DNA from: CANMIH01 sp049116335
GTDB taxonomy: Bacteria > Pseudomonadota > Alphaproteobacteria > Rhodobacterales > Rhodobacteraceae
Direction of reading: 5' to 3'
DNA length: 64,000 bases
Assembly: GCA_049116335.1 (NCBI GenBank)
Contig: JAGDYZ010000002.1
Coordinates: forward strand, 1-64,000
Part shown: positions 8,098-18,545 of the stretch, in pieces
Layout of the letters: the number at the start of each line of letters is the position of its first letter
Position numbering within the stretch: position 1 is the stretch's first letter
The notes under the pieces: model-generated
The model's input: the letters and a program-made list of their open reading frames with translations, nothing else
Databases searched by the model: none
What the model was told of the DNA's origin: nothing
Position numbers and translations under genes: made by a program

Positions 8098-9806
8098 TGC
8101 CCACACAGATTTCGCGCAGAGATTATGCTGCCATGTATGGCCCAACAACAGGCGACAAAATCCGACTTGCCGACACCGATCTGTTCATCGAGGTTGAACG
8201 TGACCTGACGATCTATGGTGAAGAGGTGAAATTCGGCGGAGGCAAAGTGATCCGCGATGGGATGGGGCAGGCTCAGACCACACGTGCCGAGGGTGCCGTT
8301 GACACCGTCATCACCAATGCCCTGATCCTGGACCATACCGGAATTTTCAAAGCGGATGTGGGCTTGCGGGCGGGTCGCATTCACAAAATCGGCAAAGCTG
8401 GCAACCCGGACACGCAACCGGGGGTGGATATCATTGTTGGGCCGGGAACCGAGGTGATTGCTGGTGAGGGCCGAATATTGACGGCGGGCGGCTTCGACAG
8501 CCACATCCATTACATATGTCCTCAGCAGATCGACGAAGCGTTGCACTCTGGCCTGACCACGATGTTGGGCGGCGGCACGGGTCCGGCGCATGGGACGCTG
8601 GCCACAACCTGCACCCCCGGGCCTTGGCACATCGGGCGCATGATGCAGGCCGCAGATGCCTTTCCCATGAACTTGGCGTTTGCAGGAAAAGGCAATGCAT
8701 CGCTTCCAGCGGCGCTAGAAGAACAGATCCGAGGCGGCGCCTGCGCGCTGAAACTGCATGAAGATTGGGGCACTACACCGGCTACGATTGATTGCTGTCT
8801 CGCTGTGGCAGATGCCATGGATGTTCAGGTGATGATCCACACCGACACACTCAATGAATCTGGCTTTGTAGAACACACAGTAGCGGCCATGAAGGGCCGC
8901 ACCATCCACGCCTTTCACACTGAGGGGGCCGGGGGAGGGCATGCGCCTGACATCATCAAGATCTGTGGTGAAGAGCATGTCCTGCCAAGCTCAACCAATC
9001 CCACCCGGCCGTTCACCGTAAACACCGTGGAAGAGCACCTCGACATGTTGATGGTGTGTCATCACCTCGACAAATCCATTCCCGAAGATGTGGCCTTTGC
9101 CGAAAGTCGTATTCGCCGTGAAACCATCGCCGCCGAAGATATCTTGCACGACATGGGAGCCTTTTCGATCATCGCCAGCGATAGCCAAGCCATGGGGCGC
9201 GTGGGTGAAGTGATCATTCGCACATGGCAGACGGCTGACAAAATGAAAAAACAGCGGGGTCCTTTGCCAGAGGAGCAGGGGGACAACGACAATTTTCGCG
9301 CCCGCCGCTATGTGGCGAAATACACTATCAACCCGGCCATCGCTCATGGATTGAGCCATGAGATTGGCAGTATCGAAGAGGGCAAACGCGCCGATCTTGT
9401 GCTTTGGGATCCGGCGTTTTTTGGGGTGAAGCCTGAAATGGTCCTGATGTCCGGCACGATTGTCTGCGCCCAGATGGGCGATCCAAATGCGTCGATCCCA
9501 ACACCTCAACCTGTGTATTCCAGACCGATGTGGGGCGCCTATGGCCGGTCGGTGGAACACAGCGCCGTGACCTTCGTTTCTGCGGCGGCGCAGGCCGATG
9601 GGCTGCGCGAAAAGCTGGGCCTCGCCAAGCAAACCGTTGCCGTGGAAAACACCCGCCACATTGGCAAGTCGGATTTGAAGCTGAACAGCTATGCCCCCGA
9701 GATCGAGGTCAATCCCGAAACCTATGAAGTGCGTGCCGACGGCGTGCTTCTGACCTGCCAACCCGCCAGCGAACTGCCGATGGCACAACGCTATTTCATG
9801 TTTTGA
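8097..9806 (+). CDS. ureC: Urease alpha (catalytic) subunit
   Basis: The 569-aa catalytic subunit that hydrolyses urea to ammonia and carbamate in the cytoplasm. All signature residues can be read: the nickel-binding HxH at 136 and 138 (SHIHYICPQQ), the lysine carbamylated to bridge the nickel ions at 219 (ACALKLHEDWG), flap cysteine 321 and adjacent histidines 322-323 (VCHHLDKSIPED), and the aspartate ligand at 362 (ASDSQAMG). The sequence appears intact and active. It shares one base with the ureB stop. About 140 bases follow before the next small gene, so expression may be partly uncoupled there. No urea transporter gene is visible nearby. Confidence 0.98.
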   Translation: MPTQISRRDYAAMYGPTTGDKIRLADTDLFIEVERDLTIYGEEVKFGGGKVIRDGMGQAQTTRAEGAVDTVITNALILDHTGIFKADVGLRAGRIHKIGKAGNPDTQPGVDIIVGPGTEVIAGEGRILTAGGFDSHIHYICPQQIDEALHSGLTTMLGGGTGPAHGTLATTCTPGPWHIGRMMQAADAFPMNLAFAGKGNASLPAALEEQIRGGACALKLHEDWGTTPATIDCCLAVADAMDVQVMIHTDTLNESGFVEHTVAAMKGRTIHAFHTEGAGGGHAPDIIKICGEEHVLPSSTNPTRPFTVNTVEEHLDMLMVCHHLDKSIPEDVAFAESRIRRETIAAEDILHDMGAFSIIASDSQAMGRVGEVIIRTWQTADKMKKQRGPLPEEQGDNDNFRARRYVAKYTINPAIAHGLSHEIGSIEEGKRADLVLWDPAFFGVKPEMVLMSGTIVCAQMGDPNASIPTPQPVYSRPMWGAYGRSVEHSAVTFVSAAAQADGLREKLGLAKQTVAVENTRHIGKSDLKLNSYAPEIEVNPETYEVRADGVLLTCQPASELPMAQRYFMF

Positions 9807-9946
9807 GGACTTTGAAATGCTTACAAATTGGTTAGCGATAACAAGGGTGCATGACGGATATGCGTCAGAACCTCTGTCTCAATTTTCGCACGACTGGTAT
9901 AGGGATGCCATGGGAGGGAGGCTTACTCAAACAGGAGTATCTCCAA

Positions 9947-10174
9947 ATGGCATATGCAACCGATATTGCAGCGACACCCGCCAAAGGCCTTATGGCCGGA
10001 TTCGTGTCTGTATTCACCAAAATCGGCAACGGATTGATCCGTTTGGCCGAAGCCAATCAACGCGTCCAGCGCTGTCAGCGCCTGATGGATCTGTCGGACG
10101 CGCAGCTGGCAAAACGCGGTATGAAACGCGAGGACATTGTGCGTCACGTCTTTGCAGATTGTATGCACCTCTGA
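9947..10174 (+). CDS. DUF1127 small basic protein inside the urease operon
   Basis: A 75-aa protein whose C-terminal half carries the DUF1127 (YjiS-like) pattern, about 45 residues ending LMDLSDAQLAKRGMKREDIVRHVFAD. Family members are small arginine-rich cytoplasmic proteins; some alphaproteobacterial ones affect RNA turnover and phosphate or stress responses. The ATG at 9947 has an AGGAG site at 9932-9936. It lies between ureC and ureE in the same direction with 140 bases upstream and 28 downstream, so it may have its own promoter. A weak TTGAAA box at 9812-9817 is the only candidate I see. Its link to urease is unknown. Confidence 0.8.
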   Translation: MAYATDIAATPAKGLMAGFVSVFTKIGNGLIRLAEANQRVQRCQRLMDLSDAQLAKRGMKREDIVRHVFADCMHL

Positions 10175-10202
10175 GCAGTCAATCCGCTTGGGGAGATGTC
10201 TG

Positions 10203-10646
10203 ATGTCTCTTCGAGCAGCTGAGTACCAGTCACATAGCCACGGATCTCCCGTTGATTATGTGGAGTTGACCTACGACGCGCGTTTTCTGCGCCGTAAAGT
10301 GTTGACGACAAAGACCGGGCAGAGCCTTCTCGTGGATCTGCCCCAAACCACCTCGCTCGACCAAGGCGGCGTTCTGCACTTGGACACCGGGGAAGAGATT
10401 GGCATTCTCGCGGCACCAGAGCCTCTCTTGGAAGTCAGGTCTGGGACCCTCACGCCACTGGCTTGGCACATCGGCAACCGTCATACGCCGTGTCAGATTG
10501 AAGAGGGACGTTTGCTGATCCAGCGGGATCACGTCATTCAGGACATGTTGGAACGGTTAGGGGCGACGCTGCGCGAGGTGCGCGAACCGTTTACGCCAGA
10601 GGGCGGGGCCTATGGACATGGGCGGACACATGGTCATAGCCACTGA
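10203..10646 (+). CDS. ureE: Urease accessory protein UreE (nickel metallochaperone)
   Basis: A 147-aa nickel-binding chaperone. It has the UreE N-terminal domain (VDYVELTYDARFLRRKVL, LLVDLPQTTSLDQGGVLHLDTGEEI) and the metal-binding C-terminal domain with WHIGNRHTPCQIEEGRLLIQRDHVIQ, ending in a histidine-rich tail (GHGRTHGHSH) that would bind extra nickel. ATG 10203 follows GGGGAG at 10190-10195. The end overlaps ureF. Confidence 0.95.
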   Translation: MSLRAAEYQSHSHGSPVDYVELTYDARFLRRKVLTTKTGQSLLVDLPQTTSLDQGGVLHLDTGEEIGILAAPEPLLEVRSGTLTPLAWHIGNRHTPCQIEEGRLLIQRDHVIQDMLERLGATLREVREPFTPEGGAYGHGRTHGHSH

Positions 10647-11277
10647 GGATCTCTTGACCCTGGTTCAGTGGATGTCACCTAGCTTTCCCATCGGGGCATT
10701 CGCTTATTCGAACGGTCTTGAAACGGACATCGAAAATGGGCGCGTGAACAGCCTTTCCACTTTGGCCGATTGGATTGAGACCTCGGTCCGATTTGGATCA
10801 GGGTATTCGGATGCCCTGTTTCTTGCGGCGGCTTACCACGCAGACCTATCCGATATTGTGGGTATCGACGCCCGCAATCGCGCGTTTGGCGCCTCGCGCG
10901 AACGGCGCATGGAAAGCGATCTACAAGGCGCGGCTTTCTGTCAGGCGGTGTGTAAAATTTGGGGGCTTCCGCTCGAGGCTTTGACCTATCCCATTGCAGT
11001 AGGCGCAGCCGCGCAATTGCGTGGTCTGCCCCTGATTGACACCTCAGCGCTGTTTCTGCAGGCCTATGTTGGCAACCTCGCGGCCGTCGCGATGAGACTT
11101 GTTCCTTTGGGGCAAACCGAAGGGCAACAGGTGATTTCTCAAAGCATAACGCTTTGTAGAGAGACGGCAAATGACACCGCCCATGGCGATCTTGAACAGC
11201 TCAGTTCGACTGGCTTTCTAGCCGATATCGCTTCAATGCAGCACGAAACTCTACACTCAAGGATCTTTCGCACATGA
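10612..11277 (+). CDS. ureF: Urease accessory protein UreF
   Basis: A 221-aa helical protein that docks UreD to UreG and gates GTP hydrolysis. The family opening LVQWMSPSFPIGAFAYSNGLE is clear. I use ATG 10612, preceded by GAGGGCGGGG; it overlaps ureE by 35 bases. ATG 10630 is an alternative that would overlap by 17. The stop overlaps the ureG start as ATGA. Confidence 0.93.
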   Translation: MDMGGHMVIATEDLLTLVQWMSPSFPIGAFAYSNGLETDIENGRVNSLSTLADWIETSVRFGSGYSDALFLAAAYHADLSDIVGIDARNRAFGASRERRMESDLQGAAFCQAVCKIWGLPLEALTYPIAVGAAAQLRGLPLIDTSALFLQAYVGNLAAVAMRLVPLGQTEGQQVISQSITLCRETANDTAHGDLEQLSSTGFLADIASMQHETLHSRIFRT

Positions 11278-11885
11278 CCCAATTTAACGGCCCTCTTCGT
11301 ATCGGCATTGGTGGCCCTGTTGGTGCAGGAAAGACCACGTTGACGGCGGCTTTGAGCGAAGTTTTGAAAGACCGACACTCGGTGGGCGTGATTACAAATG
11401 ACATCTACACTCAGGAAGACGCGGAAGCGTTGGTGCGCATGCAGGTCCTGCCTTCGGACCGCATCATTGGCGTGGAAACAGGAGGGTGCCCACACACAGC
11501 AATCCGCGAGGACGCGTCGATCAATTTGGCCGCCGTTGCAGAGATGAGCCGTCGTCATCCCGACGTTGAGGTGGTTCTGATCGAAAGCGGTGGCGACAAT
11601 CTTTCGGCCACGTTTAGTCCTGAGTTGGCGGATCTGACAATCTATGTGATCGATGTCGCGGCCGGGGAAGAGATCCCGCGCAAGGGCGGGCCGGCTCTCA
11701 CAAAATCAGATATCTTGATTATCAACAAAACCGACCTTGCCCCCCATGTTGGCGCGGATCTGTCGGTGATGGACCGGGATGCGACCCGAATGCGCAAAGG
11801 GCGGCCCTTTGTTTTTGCCAACTTAAAAGCAAGGCACGGGGTGACACAAATATGTAAGTTGATTTCCGAGATTGGAGGCCTGTAA
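11274..11885 (+). CDS. ureG: Urease accessory GTPase UreG
   Basis: A 203-aa SIMIBI-class GTPase that powers nickel insertion into urease. Visible motifs are the P-loop GGPVGAGKTTL near residue 10, the metal-binding region GCPHTAIREDASIN with its CPH motif, the Walker B-like VVLIESGGDNL and the base-specificity motif NKTDL. It is the last gene of the operon, after which 217 bases precede the histidine kinase. Confidence 0.97.
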   Translation: MTQFNGPLRIGIGGPVGAGKTTLTAALSEVLKDRHSVGVITNDIYTQEDAEALVRMQVLPSDRIIGVETGGCPHTAIREDASINLAAVAEMSRRHPDVEVVLIESGGDNLSATFSPELADLTIYVIDVAAGEEIPRKGGPALTKSDILIINKTDLAPHVGADLSVMDRDATRMRKGRPFVFANLKARHGVTQICKLISEIGGL

Positions 11886-12057
11886 GGTCTCGCAGTCAGT
11901 CTGTTTATTCGTATATCTTCACGTCCAGGAAGGGTCATATTAATAAAGGTTTAGGGTCTGGCGCCTAGTGAGTTGTGTTAACCTACCTCAATGGGAATTG
12001 CCTGATACCTGCAATGATGACCGCTTCGTCTGTTATACTGCACCGCAACCGTGCCGT

Positions 12058-12079
12058 AACTCTTTGTTTTCAAAGAGTT
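12058..12079. promoter_or_regulatory. Inverted repeat upstream of the hybrid kinase
   Basis: A perfect 9-bp inverted repeat, AACTCTTTG-tttt-CAAAGAGTT, ends 23 bases before the kinase start and just before its ribosome site. It may be an operator, a leader hairpin or the end of the urease transcript, though no U-tract follows it. Confidence 0.45.
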
Positions 12080-12102
12080 GTACCTTGCGGGGAGGTGGGT
12101 GG

Positions 12103-14487
<2,385 letters not shown>

Positions 14488-14490
14488 CAT

Positions 14491-15141
14491 TTAGTTTTCC
14501 GAAGACATTTCCACGAGCTGCGTCAGAATGTTGGTGTAGTTGGCCTCGCCCTGCGCTCCGGTCACCAGATGGCGTTGCTGAAACACCATCGCGGGGACAC
14601 CTTGAATGCCTTGCTGCTGCCAGAACTGTTGTTTCTGTCTCACTTGAGCAGCACGCTCTTCGCTGGCCAGAAGTCGCAAAGCTTCCGCTCGGTCCAAGCC
14701 CACAGTCTCTGTAACATCGGCTAAAACGTTGGGATCAGACAGGTTCTTGGCATCGGTGAAATGCGCCTTGAACAGAGCCATTTTTAAGTCGTGGCCTTTG
14801 CCCTGCTCTTCGGCCCAATCCAAAAGCTGGTGGGCGCGAAAGGTGTTCCACATATGGGATGTGTCGCTGAAATTGAATTCAAACCCAAGTGCCTGACCCA
14901 GGTTTGTCAGCTGGGCGCGCACCTGTGTCGACTGTTCGGGCGTCGACCCATACTTTTCCGCCAGATGTTCGCGCAGGTTTTCACCGTCTTCTGCCATTTG
15001 AGGGTTGAGCTCAAACGGGTGCCAATGCACGTCCAAATCAATATCCGCGTCTGAGGCGGCCTTGGCCAGTTGAGAATACCCGACAATGCACCAGGGGCAC
15101 ATCACGTCAGAAATGATGTCAACGCGAAGAGGTTGGGTCAT
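14491..15141 (-). CDS. DsbA-family thiol oxidoreductase (FrnE-like)
   Basis: A 216-aa thioredoxin-fold protein of the DsbA/2-hydroxychromene-2-carboxylate isomerase group. The CPWC motif is at the start (DVMCPWCIVG) and the cis-proline loop near the end (GIQGVPAMVF). There is no signal peptide, so it acts in the cytoplasm, as FrnE-type proteins do. ATG 15141 is preceded by AAAGGA; the open frame extends further but without homology. Its end is 3 bases from the convergent kinase stop. Confidence 0.88.
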   Translation of the reverse strand: MTQPLRVDIISDVMCPWCIVGYSQLAKAASDADIDLDVHWHPFELNPQMAEDGENLREHLAEKYGSTPEQSTQVRAQLTNLGQALGFEFNFSDTSHMWNTFRAHQLLDWAEEQGKGHDLKMALFKAHFTDAKNLSDPNVLADVTETVGLDRAEALRLLASEERAAQVRQKQQFWQQQGIQGVPAMVFQQRHLVTGAQGEANYTNILTQLVEMSSEN

Positions 15142-15276
15142 GGAGAATCCTTTGCAATCGTCTTTGACATGGCGAGACCAGTGCAAGATTACAACCTGCA
15201 CTACAGCAGAGCAGGTGTTGAGGATTTCACATGCTTCTCGGTTTGGGTCGACGACTGATCGTAAAAGAACAGTGAA

Positions 15277-15305
15277 ATGCGCGCCGAAGAAGCTTCGGCG
15301 CGCAT
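15277..15305 (-). terminator. Rho-independent terminator of the aldehyde dehydrogenase
   Basis: A perfect 13-bp stem (ATGCGCGCCGAAG with its complement, 3-base loop) lies 10 bases beyond the dehydrogenase stop. On the minus strand it is followed by TTTCACTGTTCTTTT. Confidence 0.85.
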
Positions 15306-15315
15306 CTGTGTGGTT

Positions 15316-16830
15316 TTAGATGTCGAACTTGACGCCCTGTGCCAAAGGCAGCTCGTCAGAGTAGTTCACGGTGTTGGTTTGGCGACGCATATAGGCTTTC
15401 CAGGCATCGGAACCGCTTTCGCGTCCGCCACCGGTTTCCTTTTCACCCCCAAAGGCGCCACCAATCTCTGCACCCGACGGGCCGATGTTGACGTTGGCGA
15501 TACCGCAATCGGATCCGGCCGCTGTCAGGAACTGCTCGGCTTCACGCATGTTCAAAGTAAAGACGCAGGAAGAGAGGCCCTGAGGTACATCATTTTGCAA
15601 GTCGATGGCTTCGGCAAAGTCATCATATCCCAGAACATACAGGATGGGCGCAAATGTCTCGGTCTTTACGGTCTTGGTCTGTGCGGGCATTTCAACGATC
15701 GCAGGTTCCATATAAACACCAGCAGCGGGCACGCCTTCTGTCACGCGGTTGCCGCCGAATACGGTTCCGCCTTCTGCTTTTGCGCCTTCCAGTGCCGCTG
15801 TCATTGCCGCACCCGAGGCCTCGTCAACCAATGGTCCAATCAAGGTGCCATCTGTCAGCGGGTTGCCAATGGGCAGACCTGCATAGGCTTTCTTTAGGCG
15901 TGCAACCAACTCGTCTTTGATCGAGTTATGCGCAATAAGGCGGCGCAAAGTAGTGCAGCGCTGACCGGCGGTGCCGACGGCCGAGAAGACAATCGCGCGC
16001 ACAGCCATTTCGAGATCAGCCGAGGGACCAACGATCATGGCGTTGTTGCCGCCGAGCTCGAGAATGCACTTGCCAAAGCGTTCAGCCACGATCGGCGCGA
16101 CAGCCCGGCCCATACGGGTCGAACCGGTCGCAGAAATCACTGGAACGTCTTCGCTTGCAACCAAGGCTTTGCCCAGATCTGCACCGCCAATCAGGGTGTG
16201 CAGCAGACCTTCGGGCGCATCGCCAAACCGCTTCAGAGCACGGGCAAAGATGTTGTGACAGGCAAGGGCGGTCAGCGGCGTCTTTTCAGAGGGCTTCCAA
16301 ATCACCGGGTTGCCGCAGACCAAGGCCAATGCCGCATTCCACGACCAAACCGCAACAGGGAAGTTGAAGGCCGAGATCACGCCAACAGGGCCTGTCGGGT
16401 GCCAGGTTTCCATCATCCGATGTCCTGGGCGCTCCGAGGCAATGGTCAGACCATAGAGTTGACGGGACAGGCCTACGGCGAAATCGCAAATGTCGATCAT
16501 TTCCTGAACTTCGCCCAGACCTTCCGAGGTGATCTTGCCCGCTTCCCAGCTGACCAGAGCCCCGAGGTCGTCTTTGGCCGCACGCAATTCTTCGCCCAGC
16601 AGCCGGATCAGTTCACCGCGACGGGGGGCAGGAACGGTGCGCCACGCCTTGAACGCAGCTTTGGACTTGGCAAGGATCGCCTCCATTTCAGATGCTGGCG
16701 TTTCGTGAAGTTGGCCCAACACACTGCCGTCGATCGGCGAGGTGACGGTCAGGGTGCCACCGGTCAGATCAGCGGAGCTTAGGCCCAGGGCGGCCAGCGT
16801 GGTTTCAGCGCTCATGGCAATATCTTTCAT
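15316..16830 (-). CDS. L-piperidine-6-carboxylate / aminoadipate semialdehyde dehydrogenase (ALDH7 type)
   Basis: A 504-aa NAD-dependent aldehyde dehydrogenase. GVISAFNFPVAVWSWNAA, the catalytic glutamate in ILELGGNNAMIVG and the catalytic cysteine in GTAGQRCTTLRR are those of the ALDH7/AmaB group, which oxidises 2-aminoadipate 6-semialdehyde (in equilibrium with piperidine-6-carboxylate) in lysine breakdown. The upstream Lrp-type gene in the same direction supports an amino-acid role. Start choice is open: ATG 16830, or ATG 16815 giving MSAETTLAALGL, which looks more like relatives; neither has a strong ribosome site. Confidence 0.87.
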   Translation of the reverse strand: MKDIAMSAETTLAALGLSSADLTGGTLTVTSPIDGSVLGQLHETPASEMEAILAKSKAAFKAWRTVPAPRRGELIRLLGEELRAAKDDLGALVSWEAGKITSEGLGEVQEMIDICDFAVGLSRQLYGLTIASERPGHRMMETWHPTGPVGVISAFNFPVAVWSWNAALALVCGNPVIWKPSEKTPLTALACHNIFARALKRFGDAPEGLLHTLIGGADLGKALVASEDVPVISATGSTRMGRAVAPIVAERFGKCILELGGNNAMIVGPSADLEMAVRAIVFSAVGTAGQRCTTLRRLIAHNSIKDELVARLKKAYAGLPIGNPLTDGTLIGPLVDEASGAAMTAALEGAKAEGGTVFGGNRVTEGVPAAGVYMEPAIVEMPAQTKTVKTETFAPILYVLGYDDFAEAIDLQNDVPQGLSSCVFTLNMREAEQFLTAAGSDCGIANVNIGPSGAEIGGAFGGEKETGGGRESGSDAWKAYMRRQTNTVNYSDELPLAQGVKFDI

Positions 16831-16922
16831 CTCGTCAGACTTTCAGGGTTCCTCTTTGAATCCAAAATGCCATCTGATGAGGTCGTGGCCTATGCCGGAA
16901 AGTGCCGGGACTACTCAACTGC

Positions 16923-16937
16923 CCGTCAAAATGACGG
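16923..16937. promoter_or_regulatory. Inverted repeat CCGTCA-aaa-TGACGG
   Basis: A perfect 6-bp inverted repeat about 95-105 bases upstream of the aldehyde dehydrogenase start, in the gap after the Lrp gene. It is a candidate operator for that regulator. Confidence 0.35.
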
Positions 16938-16957
16938 AACATATTTACACATTGCCA

Positions 16958-17404
16958 CTACAGCGAGTCATCTGGCAACCGGTCAATTCGTGTCCCGAAA
17001 ACGACCGAGGTATTTGTGCGCTCAACGCCCGGGAGCGCCCCGATTGCATCGACGAGAATGTCCAGATCTTCGATATGAGGGGCCTCGGCACTGACACAAA
17101 GATCGAAGTCGCCATTGATTGACAGGCACTTTCGAACCTCGGGGAATTCGTTCAACGCCTTCACAACCTTCCCTGTTGATTTTTGAGTAACCTCAATCAT
17201 AACAAGAACTTGCACGCTTGGAGAATCCGGGCGCTTCTGCAGGCGAACAGTATAGCCTTCGATCACGCCCATCCGTTCCATGCGTGAGATCCGGTCCTGA
17301 ACCGTTGTGCGCGCAATCCCCATGCGATTGGCGATATAGGTGGCTGATGCCCGCGCATTGGCTTGAAGATGGGTGATGATCTTACGGTCTATCTCGTCTT
17401 TCAT
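16958..17404 (-). CDS. Lrp/AsnC family transcriptional regulator
   Basis: A 148-aa regulator with the winged helix at residues 1-50 (IDRKIITHLQANARASATYIANRMGIARTTVQDRISRMERMG) and a RAM ligand-binding domain. It lies directly upstream of the ALDH7-type gene on the same strand (127-base gap) and most likely senses lysine or a lysine catabolite to control it. That pairing is inference from position. Confidence 0.9.
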   Translation of the reverse strand: MKDEIDRKIITHLQANARASATYIANRMGIARTTVQDRISRMERMGVIEGYTVRLQKRPDSPSVQVLVMIEVTQKSTGKVVKALNEFPEVRKCLSINGDFDLCVSAEAPHIEDLDILVDAIGALPGVERTNTSVVFGTRIDRLPDDSL

Positions 17405-17470
17405 CAGTTCGGAGCCTACCTCGTTTTGGGGGAGCGGGACGCCACCTTAGCCATACTACACGCCAATTTG

Positions 17471-17491
17471 TCCGGCAAACCGATTGCCGGA
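17471..17491 (-). terminator. Hairpin after the FabD-like gene
   Basis: A perfect 8-bp stem, TCCGGCAA-accga-TTGCCGGA, 22 bases beyond the stop of the FabD-like acyltransferase. The minus-strand tail is CAAATTGG, only weakly U-rich. Confidence 0.5.
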
Positions 17492-17513
17492 CCCGTCATT
17501 TTGTAGCTTTCAC

Positions 17514-18545
17514 TCAAAGCACCAGATCGCGCTGTTCTTCACGCCCCATTGCTATCAGCAGATCGGACTTATCTTGTTGGGATTTGAAGTCGGCTTTGTT
17601 GGACATGCCGCGCCAATTGGAGAGGATCATGCTTTGGGCAACGGCACCGCCAAGCGTGGTGCCGGGCCCAGTCACCACAAAGAGGTCGGGGGCAAATTCA
17701 CGCGCGGCCGTTCGAACGGCCGCGGTGAAGTCATAAGTCTCAACCACTTGCCGCCCCAGCGTGTAGTCCCACAACCGTGTTTGATTGCAGGCGCCGGGCC
17801 ACCAGACCGTACCGCACCCGTCGATTATGGGCAGATCTGGTTGCCCAAACAGATCTTGCGGCAGTGCGGCGCGACCGCGCTCTGACACCGGCTGCTGGAG
17901 CGCGCTGTGAAAGCCTGCATGATTGCCGAGACGCATTGGAAACCGGTCTTGGACGGGATCCGCGCTTTGTTCAAAGGCGGTGAGCCCCGCCTCATTCCCG
18001 GCAAGAACCAGCATGCCGCCAAGATCGATAGACAGGCTCAATACATGGTCGGCCCGCGCATTGATATCCGCGATCAATGCCATAAGGATCGCACGGCGTT
18101 CTGGCCGGGGTACCCAATCCTCATCCATCCAAGGATAAACCAATTGCCCCCCAATCAGCGCCTCTTGCATGAAGGTACCCATGGTGTTCGAAATCCGGAA
18201 CCCATCTATAGGCGAAACCGCCCCGGCACAGGCCAGCGCTGAATACCACCCCATCGAATTGCCGGTCACCGCGACGATTTCGACATTGTCCCTGTTGATC
18301 GACAGGAAGTCCCCATAGGTTGCGGCGTAAATCAGTCCCGAGGCATTGTCGCCTCGACTGTGTTTTGACAGTGTGAACCGCGCGGCACCGTCGAGTTCAC
18401 TCAGAGTGGGTTGCCCCACGCGCTGACGCATAGCGTCGAACTGTCCGAGGAGAGCAGCATCGGGGAAATGACGCCCCAGATAGCCCAATTCCGGCGCGTT
18501 ATAGGTGCCCCGACCGGGGCAGATCACTACAGCGGTCTTTTTCAT
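17514..18545 (-). CDS. FabD-like acyltransferase with altered substrate pocket
   Basis: A 343-aa protein with the acyl carrier protein transacylase fold. The nucleophile elbow is TGNSMGWYSALACAG (Ser97; the classic motif is GHSLG) and the partner histidine is His213 (GFHSALQQP). Counting 25 residues from the nucleophile, the position of the malonate-binding arginine (Arg117 of E. coli FabD, in EMRGKFMQEA) is Met122 (NTMGTFMQEA). Loss of that arginine in related acyltransferase domains removes malonyl preference, so an uncharged acyl group is expected. The gene overlaps the E1 fusion upstream as ATGA and is thus translated with it. This is not the housekeeping fabD. Substrate and acceptor are unknown. 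Confidence 0.75.
   Translation of the reverse strand: MKKTAVVICPGRGTYNAPELGYLGRHFPDAALLGQFDAMRQRVGQPTLSELDGAARFTLSKHSRGDNASGLIYAATYGDFLSINRDNVEIVAVTGNSMGWYSALACAGAVSPIDGFRISNTMGTFMQEALIGGQLVYPWMDEDWVPRPERRAILMALIADINARADHVLSLSIDLGGMLVLAGNEAGLTAFEQSADPVQDRFPMRLGNHAGFHSALQQPVSERGRAALPQDLFGQPDLPIIDGCGTVWWPGACNQTRLWDYTLGRQVVETYDFTAAVRTAAREFAPDLFVVTGPGTTLGGAVAQSMILSNWRGMSNKADFKSQQDKSDLLIAMGREEQRDLVL

Noticed and set aside
8991..9788. Long open frame on the minus strand inside ureC (265 codons)
   Set aside because: It is fully covered by the intact catalytic subunit gene, has no recognisable domain, and is typical of antisense frames in GC-rich genes.
17514..18545. Housekeeping malonyl-CoA:ACP transacylase (fabD)
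   Set aside because: The malonate arginine is replaced by methionine, the nucleophile motif is atypical, and no fatty-acid synthesis genes are adjacent.
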